A stretch of DNA of 64,000 bases, taken from assembly GCF_013032455.1 (NCBI RefSeq), contig NZ_WQCF01000004.1, positions 124,001-188,000 of the forward strand. Direction: 5' to 3'. Below the pieces are notes generated by a model, which was not told the origin of the DNA, did not search any database, and saw only the letters and a list, made by a program, of their open reading frames with translations. Shown one piece after another: positions 26,301 through 35,131 of the stretch (its first letter is position 1; each line of letters begins with the position of its first letter). The position numbers and the translations under genes were made by a program. This stretch comes from Ruegeria atlantica (GTDB lineage Bacteria > Pseudomonadota > Alphaproteobacteria > Rhodobacterales > Rhodobacteraceae).

Positions 26301-27103
26301 CTTGATGCCAGCAATCGTTCTGCGTTGGCATAGGCAATGTTGTCCGCGATCTGGTCTGGAAGCATATCCAGCCATTCGCGTGAAAAATCTGCATGCGGGC
26401 CGACGTAATACCAGCGCTCCGGTGCAAATGTATCGGTACCGACCATAAACCGATCAGGATGCGCTTCGAACGCAGCTTGCCAATCCGGATCGACACGGCC
26501 CCGCGAGACCATATCAGAGCGAAACGCCAGATCGGCCCAAAGCCGGGGATAAGTGTTCAGTGCGTCAACAACATTCGCTGGATCATCGAAGCCAGAGTGG
26601 GCCCACAATACCCGTGCCTCTGGCCAGGTTTCGAAAATCAGGTCTACCGCCTCGCGATCACCATGGTGGTGCAGAATGAGGTTCCGCTCTTTGGCCAGCG
26701 CGATCATGTGCTGGATGACTGGCGTCTTAATGTCATCCCCATAGGCGTGAAATTCGCCGATGGCTTCGTAGTCATTCTTTGCCAAATTTGCTTCCAGATA
26801 GTCGATTACCGTTTCGTCGTGCATCCAGGTGTTGATCTCACCGCGACGGCGATAGGGGCGAAGTGCCGGAACAACGATGTCCGGCGCTGCAGCCAAAAGC
26901 AATTGCGTTCCGTTATCGTCCGAGCTGGAAACCAGGGCTTTCCGCACGCCTGCATCCCGCAGGATTTTGGCTACTTGTTCAGGCGGAACCAGTTTGACGG
27001 CATCATGGCTGTAATGAATATGCGCATCGAAAATCGGTCGCTCGTCGGCGATGGCCACTCCGCTGAATAGCGCTGCAACTAAAATGAAGGCGTATTTTAG
27101 CAC
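26297..27103 (-). CDS. exported amidohydrolase-2 family metal-dependent hydrolase
   Basis: TIM-barrel hydrolase of 268 residues with a Sec signal peptide (MLKYAFILVAALFSGVAIA-DERP). Metal-binding HIH is at residues 27-29; later ligands are in LHHHGDREAVDL near 145, LWAHSGFDD near 168 and the C-terminal Asp in MVGTDTFAPE near 223. The family includes decarboxylases and lactonases. Location in the periplasm is unusual for it. It overlaps the YtkA-like gene by 4 bases and follows the intradiol dioxygenase gene by 21 bases. The substrate is unknown. Confidence 0.78.
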   Translation of the reverse strand: MLKYAFILVAALFSGVAIADERPIFDAHIHYSHDAVKLVPPEQVAKILRDAGVRKALVSSSDDNGTQLLLAAAPDIVVPALRPYRRRGEINTWMHDETVIDYLEANLAKNDYEAIGEFHAYGDDIKTPVIQHMIALAKERNLILHHHGDREAVDLIFETWPEARVLWAHSGFDDPANVVDALNTYPRLWADLAFRSDMVSRGRVDPDWQAAFEAHPDRFMVGTDTFAPERWYYVGPHADFSREWLDMLPDQIADNIAYANAERLLASR

Positions 27104-27124
27104 TTCAAGCGTCCTCCATAGCGT

Positions 27125-27991
27125 TCAGTCCCGAGCAAGCGTGACGTCGAAGTTCACGTGCAGGTAAGGTGCGGTGATCTTACCAGAAAGTTCCATGCCA
27201 TTGGGAAATTCTGAAGCAGGTCGTTCGACATACGTCATCACCAGATCGTCCCGAACACCAAACACTGTATCCTGATCCAAATAGGGATCGTCGTCCGGGA
27301 AAATCTCGGTCACAAGTGAGCGATAGCCGGGGGCTTTGACGATAAAATGTAGGTGTGAGGGCCTCCACGGATGGCGACCGCAAGCGCGCAGAATATCGCC
27401 GACTGGCCCGTCACACGGCACAGTGTATTCAACTGGCTTTACTGTGGTGAACGCATATCTGCCGTCATCGCCAACTGTCATCAGCCCGTGGAAAGAATAG
27501 GTGTCCTGTTCTTCATCCTGACTGGCGTAAAGGCCATTGGGGGCCGTTTGCCATATGTCGAGTTCTGCGCCGGCAATGGGATTGCCCTCTGTGTCCCGAA
27601 TGACGCCTTGAGCAAGCAGAACCGGCCCGCCGTAATGTCGCTTCATATCCCCACCTATGGGCAGCGGAGGTGCGCCGGATACGTGAAACGGGCCCAACAC
27701 CGACGAACTTGTTGCGTCTGGACTTGAATGCAGCATGTCCACCAAAGAAGACAGGCCCAGGACGTCCGACGCCAGCACAAACTCGTGGCGATCCTCGGTT
27801 TCCACAGCGGCACAACCCTCGAGAAACGCAATCCCTGCTCGCCATTCGTCATGCGTCAGGTTGGTTTCGCGCGCGAAGTCATGAAGGTGTTTGACAAGTG
27901 ACCCCATGATTTCGCGCATCCGCGGATCAGTGTCTTTGGACAAGTATCCCATGAAGACGTCGGTGATATTGTCTTTGGTGACAGAGCGCAT
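27125..27991 (-). CDS. intradiol ring-cleavage dioxygenase (hydroxyquinol 1,2-dioxygenase-like)
   Basis: Non-heme Fe(III) dioxygenase of 288 residues that cleaves a catechol-type ring between the hydroxyls. The four iron ligands are all visible: Tyr155 (PNGLYAS), Tyr189 (PVEYTV), His213 and His215 (RPSHLHF). The N-terminal helical dimerisation domain (1-95) and SSVLGPFHVSGAPP near 96-109 fit the hydroxyquinol/catechol 1,2-dioxygenase group rather than protocatechuate dioxygenases. The product from hydroxyquinol would be maleylacetate, but no maleylacetate reductase is seen, so the true substrate may differ. It ends the TRAP transporter run, 10 bases after dctM. Confidence 0.85.
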   Translation of the reverse strand: MRSVTKDNITDVFMGYLSKDTDPRMREIMGSLVKHLHDFARETNLTHDEWRAGIAFLEGCAAVETEDRHEFVLASDVLGLSSLVDMLHSSPDATSSSVLGPFHVSGAPPLPIGGDMKRHYGGPVLLAQGVIRDTEGNPIAGAELDIWQTAPNGLYASQDEEQDTYSFHGLMTVGDDGRYAFTTVKPVEYTVPCDGPVGDILRACGRHPWRPSHLHFIVKAPGYRSLVTEIFPDDDPYLDQDTVFGVRDDLVMTYVERPASEFPNGMELSGKITAPYLHVNFDVTLARD

Positions 27992-28001
27992 CTTGGCCTC
28001 C

Positions 28002-29306
28002 TTAGTTCAGGGCAAGGCTGAGGATCGGGAACTCGATCAGAATGAACAGAACAATTAGCATCACGAACGCAAAGGGAAGCGCGCCCATGAACACGTCCTT
28101 GAGTGATATGCGATCATCGTTGATCGTGGATTTTATAACAAAGCACGATATGCCCAAAGGCGGTGTCAAAAGCCCAATCTCAGCTCCGACCACGGTGATT
28201 ATCCCGAACCAGATCAGCGACATATCAAGGGCTTCGGCCATCGGAAGGAACAATGGCACAACGATCAGAATGATGGACGCAGTGTCGAGCAACGTTCCCA
28301 AGAAAAGCATCAGCAAGACATAGAGCAGCATGATCGACCAGAAGGACGCCGAATTCCCAGCGAGCAAGTCCTGCAACTGGTTGGGTAGCCCGGCGAGTCC
28401 CAGCATGCGGCTGTAGATTGACGCTGCTGTGATCAGGAACAGGATCGCCGCTGTGATATGGCCGGTCTCCAGCAACGCATCCCAGAAGGCTCTGGGCGTC
28501 ATGGATTTTCGCGCAACGGCGATAACCAGCGCGACCAGAGCCCCGGCTGCCCCTGCCTCGACAGCAGTTAGCCACCCCGTGTAAATGCCGCCGAGCACCA
28601 CGGTGATGATGAACAATGTCGGCAGGGTTTTAGATGCGATCTCGCGCCCTGACATCCACTCGGTGTCTTCGACGACGCGGCCTCCGACGAAAGATGGTGT
28701 GAAACGCCCCATGACCCAGATCGCGCCGACATATGCGATTGCCAGCATAATCCCCGGAATAACCCCCGCTAGGAACATGTCCCCCACGGATTGTTCCGCC
28801 ACAAAAGAATAGATAATCAGCATCGCCGAAGGCGGGATAATCATGCCCAAAACCGAAGACCCGGCAACCACGCCAACAGCAAAACGTGGGTTATAGGCCT
28901 GCGCCATCATCTGCGGCACTGAGACTTTGGTGAACACGGATGCGGATGCAATTGACGACCCGGTTACGGCAGCAAAAACGGCATTGGCCCCGACGGTCGC
29001 CATGCCGATTCCGCCTTTGACCTTGCGAAACCGCATCGTCATGACTTCGTAGATGTCCTTACCTAATCCAGCCTTTGAAACGATAAGCCCCATGAAGGTA
29101 AAAAGAGGGATTGTAGCGAAGCTGTATTCCATCGCGCTGTCGCCGACCGCCACTTTCAGCAAGTTGAGCGCAAGCGTGAAGTTGTCCCGCATCAGCCAGA
29201 TCGACACGAACGAGACCACGCCCAAAGCAATCGGAATGTATACGCCGGCATAAATCAGGAAAACGATTGCAATGACCGAGATCAGGCCAATCTCAATCGG
29301 CGTCAT
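28002..29306 (-). CDS. TRAP transporter large permease (DctM)
   Basis: Inner-membrane subunit of 434 residues with about 12 hydrophobic segments. TRAP hallmarks include FATIPLFTFMGLIVSKAGLGKDIYEVM near 64, SGSIASASVFTKVSVPQM near 117 and a C-terminal GLLTPPLGISCFVIKS. It moves solute with sodium or proton together with the small subunit. It overlaps the DctQ gene by 4 bases. The substrate is probably an organic acid used by the adjacent enzymes, possibly malonate-like or aromatic. Confidence 0.9.
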   Translation of the reverse strand: MTPIEIGLISVIAIVFLIYAGVYIPIALGVVSFVSIWLMRDNFTLALNLLKVAVGDSAMEYSFATIPLFTFMGLIVSKAGLGKDIYEVMTMRFRKVKGGIGMATVGANAVFAAVTGSSIASASVFTKVSVPQMMAQAYNPRFAVGVVAGSSVLGMIIPPSAMLIIYSFVAEQSVGDMFLAGVIPGIMLAIAYVGAIWVMGRFTPSFVGGRVVEDTEWMSGREIASKTLPTLFIITVVLGGIYTGWLTAVEAGAAGALVALVIAVARKSMTPRAFWDALLETGHITAAILFLITAASIYSRMLGLAGLPNQLQDLLAGNSASFWSIMLLYVLLMLFLGTLLDTASIILIVVPLFLPMAEALDMSLIWFGIITVVGAEIGLLTPPLGISCFVIKSTINDDRISLKDVFMGALPFAFVMLIVLFILIEFPILSLALN

Positions 29307-29854
29307 TCTGCAGCCTCGTCATGCTCTGGGGTGCGAATAAGTTGCGGGCGGTCCTGCGCCGTGACGACCTTGAGCAGGAAAATCACGCAGGCAAGCGCAG
29401 TACCGCACGCGATGACCAGTTTGACCGGCCACCATGGCAGTGTGAAAAGACCCGGAACGCCGAAGTAGTCCTGCGTCTCCCACATATGCAGGAATTCTGG
29501 AAAGGTAACATAAGCGATCAAGGCCATGAAGATCGCCGAGATTGCGTTTATGATGCGCCTGAGGTTCGCTGTCAAACCGGGGCGTCGGTGGTGCATCAGG
29601 TTCAGGAACCCGTCCGAACGTGTCAGCCGGTCCACCCTGACCACGTCGGCCAATTGCAGAAAAACAATCATCACGACCGAAAACTGCACCATTTCGTACG
29701 TGCCTCGAAGCGGAGCCGAAAACAGCCCGCGCGCAACGACGTCGACATTCAGAATGACCACCAACGCAAGGACGACAAGCGTGCCCAAGGCGTTGGCAGT
29801 TATTGCAAGCGAATTGGCGACCCGCGACAGGACGGCAACTGCGGTCTTCAGCAT
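29303..29854 (-). CDS. TRAP transporter small permease (DctQ)
   Basis: Membrane protein of 183 residues with four hydrophobic segments. The DctQ pattern is seen in VDVVARGLFSAPLRGTYEMVQFSVVMIVFLQLADVVR near 38 and in TLPWWPVKLVIACGTALAC near 138. It starts about 30 bases after the binding-protein gene and overlaps dctM by 4 bases. It forms the membrane complex with DctM. Confidence 0.88.
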   Translation of the reverse strand: MLKTAVAVLSRVANSLAITANALGTLVVLALVVILNVDVVARGLFSAPLRGTYEMVQFSVVMIVFLQLADVVRVDRLTRSDGFLNLMHHRRPGLTANLRRIINAISAIFMALIAYVTFPEFLHMWETQDYFGVPGLFTLPWWPVKLVIACGTALACVIFLLKVVTAQDRPQLIRTPEHDEAAE

Positions 29855-29884
29855 GTCTGGCCCCTTTCTCGGGTCGCCGAACGA

Positions 29885-30958
29885 TTATTCGGCCGTCCAG
29901 TCCCGCACACCAGTGAAACCGGCATCCTGAAGCTTGCCGAGATAAGCGGCCATCATATCTGTGCCCTGTTCGCCATTCTCATTCAGCGTTGCAGCCCATT
30001 CCTGCGCAACATTGGGCATAGCATTTGCCCACGCGGCGCGGTCTTCGTCCGAGATTTCAATGATCGAACCGCCAGCTTCTACAAAGGCATCACGTGATGC
30101 TGTGGCCCGGTCCATCGCAATGCCTGCTACGTGGTCACGGTAGTCGATAGCCACGGCCTGTAGTACTTCTTTGACCTCATCGGGCAGACTCGCCCAGTAG
30201 TCGGCATTGACGGTGACTGTTTTTGTATTCACCGCACCAAGGTCTGCCTTCAACATGTAAGGGGCCACTTCGACGATTTTGAACGTCTTGGAAGCTTCCG
30301 GCCAAATCATTACGCAATCGACGAGGCCGGTTTGGACCATGTTGTAGAAATCTGTAAGGCCACCGCGAACGCCAGCCGCGTCCTTGATACCCTCGAGATA
30401 GCGCAGGTTCAGACCAGCACCCGCGATCTTGCGTCCTTCAAGGTCTGCAACTTTCTCGACCGGATCTGAGCAGAACATCTGATATGTGTCGAGCACAACG
30501 CCTGTTGCCAGATAGACTTGATTTTGCGCAGCGAACTCATTCTGCATCGCCGGATATTCTCGCGCGATCTCGTCGACCGCCTTGGCCACTGCGCGAGCAT
30601 CCGACGCGACGAATGGTGTCGAGCCCGAGATCCCCTGGCTGGGCAGCTTGGACGAATGGAAGATGGTTGTGACGATACCAATGTCGCCCAAACCCAACTG
30701 TACGCCTTCCAGAACACCTTTGGGTTTTACAATAGAACCGCCATAGTTCTCCTGCCAGTTCATCTTGTAATTGCCGGACTCGGCCAACCGCTTATCCACT
30801 TCAGGAATAAAGAAGTTTGTGAATTCTTTCACCCACAAGGCCCGGTCTGGGTAACCATCAATTACGACAGCTGAAATGGTCTCTTCCGCTGCGACTGACA
30901 GTGCCATAGTGCTTGCCACGGCAACACCCAGCAGACTGCACTTGGTCCAGTTTTTCAT
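29885..30958 (-). CDS. TRAP transporter substrate-binding protein (DctP family)
   Basis: Periplasmic binding protein of 357 residues with signal peptide MKNWTKCSLLGVAVASTMALSVAA-EE. DctP features include GVLEGVQLGLGDIGIVTTIF near 82, DPVEKVADLEGRKIAGAGLNLRYLEG near 165 with the Arg that usually binds the carboxylate, and DFYNMVQTGLVDCVMIWPEA near 200. It is the first subunit gene, preceded by a 147-base gap after the RutE-like gene. The ligand is a carboxylate by family; identity is open. Confidence 0.88.
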   Translation of the reverse strand: MKNWTKCSLLGVAVASTMALSVAAEETISAVVIDGYPDRALWVKEFTNFFIPEVDKRLAESGNYKMNWQENYGGSIVKPKGVLEGVQLGLGDIGIVTTIFHSSKLPSQGISGSTPFVASDARAVAKAVDEIAREYPAMQNEFAAQNQVYLATGVVLDTYQMFCSDPVEKVADLEGRKIAGAGLNLRYLEGIKDAAGVRGGLTDFYNMVQTGLVDCVMIWPEASKTFKIVEVAPYMLKADLGAVNTKTVTVNADYWASLPDEVKEVLQAVAIDYRDHVAGIAMDRATASRDAFVEAGGSIIEISDEDRAAWANAMPNVAQEWAATLNENGEQGTDMMAAYLGKLQDAGFTGVRDWTAE

Positions 30959-31105
30959 TGTCTCTCCTCCCAGAAAGTTTGATCTTGTTGCCCTTTATTT
31001 GTTCGCCTTGAACCCCGGCAGTCAGTCCTTTCCACACCAACCGATTTGCGCAGCATTGCGACGGCAAAGTACTTGGCCGATTGGCCGCCCACTTGCGTCA
31101 TTTCC

Positions 31106-31771
31106 TCATGCATAAGAACAAACCTTGTCGAACGGAAATCGCGGCAGTTTGTGAAACAAACCCGTTTCATCGGCGTAACCTAGATTGCACAGAAAGTTCG
31201 ATTTGAGGGTGGTTCCTGCAAAGAACTCCTCGTCGACAATCTTGTTCGAAAAGCCTGACATGGCACCAACGTCCAACCCAACGGCCCGTGCCGCGATCAT
31301 GAAGTAGGCGCCCTGAAGCGTACCATTGCGAAACGCCGTATCGGCCACGTAATCGGGATTGTTTTCGAACAACGGCCGACGATCTTCGTGTGGGAAAAGG
31401 AAGGGCAGTTCCTTCCAGAACTCCATGTCGTAGGCAATTATGGCCGTGACTGGCGCGCCCATCATCTTTGGCACGTTCTTTGGCTTCAAAGACTTGGCAA
31501 GCCGCACTTTGCCCTCGGCACTTTTCACGAAAATGAACCGCGCAGGCAGTGTATTCATACTGGTCGCGCCGTTGATCGTGATGTCGTAAATCTCTTCAAG
31601 CAACGCGTCGGAAACCGGCTTGTTTGTCCACGCATAGTGCGACCGGGACTCGCGCAGAATCAAGGCGATTGCGTCATCCGACAGACGAGGAATGCGCGCG
31701 CGCAGTTCGCGATGATCTTGCTGCGCCTTGGCGCGAAGTGCCTCCAGCTCTGCCCCGGTCGGTGCGCTCAT
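31106..31771 (-). CDS. malonic semialdehyde reductase, RutE-like nitroreductase fold
   Basis: FMN-dependent reductase of 221 residues. From about residue 44 the sequence follows E. coli RutE as I recall it: HYAWTNKPVSDALLEEIY, GATSMNTLPARFIFVKSAEGKVRL, APVTAIIAYDMEFWKELPFLFPH, TAFRNGTLQGAYFMIAARAVGLDVGAMSGF and FFAGTTLKSNFLCNLGY. RutE reduces malonic semialdehyde to 3-hydroxypropionate in uracil breakdown. No other rut genes are here, so malonic semialdehyde must arise another way. An N-terminal extension of about 30 residues is unlike RutE. It overlaps the FAH gene by 4 bases. Confidence 0.78.
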   Translation of the reverse strand: MSAPTGAELEALRAKAQQDHRELRARIPRLSDDAIALILRESRSHYAWTNKPVSDALLEEIYDITINGATSMNTLPARFIFVKSAEGKVRLAKSLKPKNVPKMMGAPVTAIIAYDMEFWKELPFLFPHEDRRPLFENNPDYVADTAFRNGTLQGAYFMIAARAVGLDVGAMSGFSNKIVDEEFFAGTTLKSNFLCNLGYADETGLFHKLPRFPFDKVCSYA

Positions 31772-32652
31772 TCTGCTGCCACCTTTGACCTATTGTCTTT
31801 TTCGTCCACGATCGGGCTGGAACAGGTGCCGATACCTTCGATCTCGACCTCAACGGTTTCTCCCGGCTTCAACCAGCGAGGGTCGGGTTTTTTGGCGTGG
31901 CCCACGCCCGGCGGTGTCCCCAATGCAACCAGATCTCCCGGTTCCAGGGTCATGAATTCCGAAATTGTCGCGATCACCTGGCGGACACCCCAGATCATGT
32001 TGGCGGTGTTCGAACTTTGAAGAACCTCATCGCCAACGCGGCTTTCGATCTTGAGGCCCGAAGCGCCTTCGGGCAACTCATCCTGAGTCACGGTGAAGGG
32101 GCCAATTGCACCTGTGTCATCAAAATTCTTACCCGGCGTCCACTGAACCGTTTTGCGCTGATAGTCCCGCACCGACCCATCGTTGAAAACGGTGTAGCCA
32201 AACACATGGTTCAGCGCGTCTTCTTCCGAGATATGGCGACCGCGTTTCCCAACGATCAGCATCAATTCCGCTTCGTAATCGAAATGCTCGGAAGCCGCCG
32301 GTCGCACCATAGGCTTGCCAGCCGCCATGATTGAGTTCTTTCCGCGCATGAACAGCGTGGGGTACTCGGGAATGTCGTATCCACCTTCTTTGATGTGGTC
32401 GGTATAGTTCAATCCCATGCAAATAATGGTGCCGGGGGCGACCACCGGCAACGCTGGGGTGATAGTCGAGACTGGCACAGACACTGCTGCCGAGATTTTA
32501 TCAGCGAGTGAGTCGCTCAAACCCGGATTGGCAATCAGCCCCATCAGATCCGTGCCGACACCAGCGTCCAAAGACGTTAAATTTACTGCATTTTCGCCAC
32601 TCACGGCAAAAACCGCAGTGCCTTCCGAAGTCTCTCCTACCAGGTATTTCAT
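31768..32652 (-). CDS. fumarylacetoacetate hydrolase family protein
   Basis: FAH-fold hydrolase of about 294 residues, starting MKYLVGETSEG; two other in-frame starts lie 3 and 16 codons upstream. Motifs are ICMGLNYTDHIKEGGYDIPEYPTLFMRG near 75, metal ligands in DYEAELMLIVG near 125, NDGSVRDYQRK near 155, and GTPPGVGHAKKP near 250. It acts on acylpyruvate-like or oxo-dicarboxylic acids. It is the first gene of the long minus-strand run with the RutE-like reductase, TRAP transporter and dioxygenase, which argues that it cleaves the ring-fission product or a derivative. Confidence 0.82.
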   Translation of the reverse strand: MKYLVGETSEGTAVFAVSGENAVNLTSLDAGVGTDLMGLIANPGLSDSLADKISAAVSVPVSTITPALPVVAPGTIICMGLNYTDHIKEGGYDIPEYPTLFMRGKNSIMAAGKPMVRPAASEHFDYEAELMLIVGKRGRHISEEDALNHVFGYTVFNDGSVRDYQRKTVQWTPGKNFDDTGAIGPFTVTQDELPEGASGLKIESRVGDEVLQSSNTANMIWGVRQVIATISEFMTLEPGDLVALGTPPGVGHAKKPDPRWLKPGETVEVEIEGIGTCSSPIVDEKDNRSKVAAE

Positions 32653-32707
32653 TTTCACCATCCATAACAGTTCGCTTGATTTTTGCCGACTATTTTGCAA
32701 TATGTCA

Positions 32708-32725
32708 AATAATATCGATATTATT
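32708..32725. promoter_or_regulatory. 18-bp perfect palindrome in the divergent promoter
   Basis: AATAATATCGATATTATT is a perfect dyad between the minus-strand FAH run and the plus-strand YciI/GntR/malonate genes. It directly abuts the GGAGGG ribosome site of the YciI-like gene. It is the best candidate operator for the GntR-family regulator at 33166 and would control both arms. Confidence 0.65.
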
Positions 32726-32736
32726 GGAGGGCGCCA

Positions 32737-33123
32737 ATGGTTGCTTGGGCGGACTACAAATCAGAAGCAAAGAACCGGGGCGCATTGGCTTTGGAGCTTT
32801 ATGTTGCTCTCAGCACACCAGCCAAAGCGCCCGAAGATGTGAAGGCTTCACTGCCCGATCACCTGGCATATCAGGCGCAACTTGAAAGTTCGGGTCAGCT
32901 GGCTTTTGCAGGGCCAATGTCGGATGAAACCGGTGAGCATATGCAGGGAATGGGCCTGATCATCTACCGCGCCGACAGCCTTGAGGCCGCTCGAAAGCTG
33001 GCCGAGGACGATCCGATGCATAAAAACGGGGCGCGCAGTTTTGTGCTTCGGCGCTGGATGATCAACGAAGGCTCTCTGAACCTCTCAGTCGGCCTATCGA
33101 CCGGAACAAGCGCCCTCAGTTAA
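32737..33123 (+). CDS. YciI-like domain protein
   Basis: Protein of 128 residues with a dimeric alpha-beta barrel YciI domain. The pattern is ALELYVALSTPAKAPEDVKASLPDHLAYQAQLESSGQLAFAGPM, then GLIIYRADSLEAARKLAEDDPMHKNGARSFVLRRW. The conserved His-Asp feature of YciI enzymes may be represented by DHLAYQ near residue 40. Such proteins resemble muconolactone isomerase in fold and may act as small enzymes in catabolic clusters. The ATG has GGAGGG upstream, touching the palindromic operator. It leads the malonate genes. Confidence 0.7.
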   Translation: MVAWADYKSEAKNRGALALELYVALSTPAKAPEDVKASLPDHLAYQAQLESSGQLAFAGPMSDETGEHMQGMGLIIYRADSLEAARKLAEDDPMHKNGARSFVLRRWMINEGSLNLSVGLSTGTSALS

Positions 33124-33165
33124 AAGAACTTCAAAGATTGCGCATTCAAAGAGGAAAAGTCGGAT

Positions 33166-33831
33166 ATGGACGTCATGCTTGATACCGAGGGCAAAGAGAA
33201 ATCAGCCACTCATGGTGCGTATCGACGGCTGCGCGATATGATCCTCACAGGCGAGTTGCCGCCCGGACAGAAGCTCAAGATCGAACAACTCCGTGGCCTT
33301 CTGGATACGGGCGCAAGCCCGGTTCGGGAGGCGCTTAGCCTCCTGACATCTGACATGCTGGTCGAGCGGATTGATCAGCGCGGATTTCGGGCGGCGCCAG
33401 TCAGCAAATCCAACTTCGAGGAAATACTGTTGCTCCGATGCAACCTCGAGGAAACAGCGCTGCGCGCTTCCATCGCTAATGCAGATGGAGCTTGGGAGGA
33501 CAGGCTTGTTTTGCGGCATCACCATATGAAAAAGGCCAGTCAAAAAAGTGCACCAGACTTCGAAGACGCCCACAAAGTGTTTCATATGGCCTTGTTGGAA
33601 AATGCAAAACTGCCGTTGCTGCTACGGTATTGCTCGCAGCTTTATGACCTCAACATTCGCTATCGTTATCTGGCGGCGGGAGGGCCCAGTTACAAAAAGC
33701 GCGATATCGCTGCCGAACACCAGCAAATCCTGGATGCCGCACTCGACCACGATGCAGACGGCGCGACCAAGCACTTGCTCAACCACTACCGCCGAACGGG
33801 TGAGTACCTGAGCAGTCAGATGGAGTCCTGA
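33166..33831 (+). CDS. GntR-family regulator, FCD subfamily (MatR-like position)
   Basis: Regulator of 221 residues. The winged helix lies at about 15-75 (ILTGELPPGQKLKIEQLRGLLDTGASPVREALSLLTSDMLVERIDQRGFRAAPVS). FCD metal ligands are suggested by EDAHKVFHMALL near 126 and AAEHQQILDAALDHD near 183. The gene is followed with one base between by malonyl-CoA decarboxylase, as matR is next to matA in rhizobia. The 18-bp palindrome upstream is its likely site. Confidence 0.83.
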   Translation: MDVMLDTEGKEKSATHGAYRRLRDMILTGELPPGQKLKIEQLRGLLDTGASPVREALSLLTSDMLVERIDQRGFRAAPVSKSNFEEILLLRCNLEETALRASIANADGAWEDRLVLRHHHMKKASQKSAPDFEDAHKVFHMALLENAKLPLLLRYCSQLYDLNIRYRYLAAGGPSYKKRDIAAEHQQILDAALDHDADGATKHLLNHYRRTGEYLSSQMES

Positions 33832-33832
33832 A

Positions 33833-35131
33833 ATGCAGCGGAACTGGTTTCTGGGCGATCTGCTGAATCAGCTGTTCGATCGTCCCGGCAAAAAGCGCGG
33901 CAACGATGACTATCGATCCATTGCAGAGCTTTGTGAGGCCTTGTTGTCCGCAGAAGGCGAAGTATCGGGGTTCACCCTCGCCTCCACAATTCTTGATCGG
34001 TACCAGACCTTAGAAGACCCCGAGAAATTGGAGTTTTTTGCCTATTTGAATGACCAACTTGAGCTGGACGCGGATCAGCTTACCGAAGTGGCAAGCCTCT
34101 ATGCCAACGACAGAAGTGTCAATTTATATCAAAGGCTTAGCGAAGTCGCGGAACCCAAACGGCAAGAGTTGTTGCGCCGATTGAACCAACCATCCGGCGC
34201 GACACAAGAACTCGTAGCAATGCGCGTTGACCTATTGCGCTTTCTTAAATCCAACCCCGAGCTCAAACGAACAGATATTGATTTCGTTCATTTGCTGAGA
34301 AGCTGGTTCAATCGGGGCTTTCTTGTCCTCAAACAAATCAGTTGGGATACCCCTGCCCGCGTTTTGGACAAGATCGTTGCCTACGAAGCGGTCCATCAAA
34401 TCAACGATCTAGATGATCTGCGACGCAGGCTCTACCCGCCGGATCGTCGTTGCTTTGCATTCTTCCATCCTTCGATGCCAGATGAGCCGCTGATTTTTGT
34501 CGAAGTTGCTTTGACGGCTGAAGTTCCAGACGCAATCGATGCGCTTTTGTCCGAAGATCGGGAACCGATCGAAACCGAACAAGCGAAAGTCGCGGCGTTC
34601 TACTCTATCTCGAATTGCCAGAAAGGTTTAACCGGTATCAGCTTTGGCAATCTGTTGATCAAACAGGTTGTAACTGAGCTGTCGCGAGAACTTGAGGGGC
34701 TTGATACATTTGTGACCTTGTCGCCGATACCGGGACTGAACCGTTGGCTAGAGGGCGAAACAGACAATCCTGAGCACGGCCACGCCGCCGAAGCCGTACT
34801 TGCGGCAACAACCTCCCCGCAAGATTTGCGCGCAATGGCCGCCCGGTACCTGTTGTTCGCCAAGCGCGAGGATGGGATGCCGCTGGATCCCGTGGCCCGC
34901 TTTCACCTCGGAAACGGTGCCGAGTTGCACGAGTTGCACGCCGAAGCCGATTTGTCACCGAACGGACGATCACAATCCGGCGGTGCGATGGTGAACTACC
35001 TGTACGATTTAAACAAAACAGAACGTCATCACGAAGAGTTCGCGACACATGCGACGATCGAAGCCTCGCGTTCTGTTCGCGCGGCCTCAACCGCTGCGCT
35101 TGCGACCAAGCCAAGGGAAAATACCGCGTGA
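33833..35131 (+). CDS. matA: malonyl-CoA decarboxylase
   Basis: Cytoplasmic enzyme of 432 residues converting malonyl-CoA to acetyl-CoA and CO2. It has an N-terminal helical domain (about 1-140) and a GNAT-like catalytic domain. Family motifs are CFAFFHPSMPDEPLIFVEVAL near 205, FYSISNCQKGLTGISFGNLLIK near 255, VTLSPIPGLNRWL near 292 and DPVARFHLGNGAELHEL near 350, where the Ser and His of the active site lie. It overlaps the synthetase gene by 4 bases. Together they turn malonate into acetyl-CoA. Confidence 0.88.
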   Translation: MQRNWFLGDLLNQLFDRPGKKRGNDDYRSIAELCEALLSAEGEVSGFTLASTILDRYQTLEDPEKLEFFAYLNDQLELDADQLTEVASLYANDRSVNLYQRLSEVAEPKRQELLRRLNQPSGATQELVAMRVDLLRFLKSNPELKRTDIDFVHLLRSWFNRGFLVLKQISWDTPARVLDKIVAYEAVHQINDLDDLRRRLYPPDRRCFAFFHPSMPDEPLIFVEVALTAEVPDAIDALLSEDREPIETEQAKVAAFYSISNCQKGLTGISFGNLLIKQVVTELSRELEGLDTFVTLSPIPGLNRWLEGETDNPEHGHAAEAVLAATTSPQDLRAMAARYLLFAKREDGMPLDPVARFHLGNGAELHELHAEADLSPNGRSQSGGAMVNYLYDLNKTERHHEEFATHATIEASRSVRAASTAALATKPRENTA

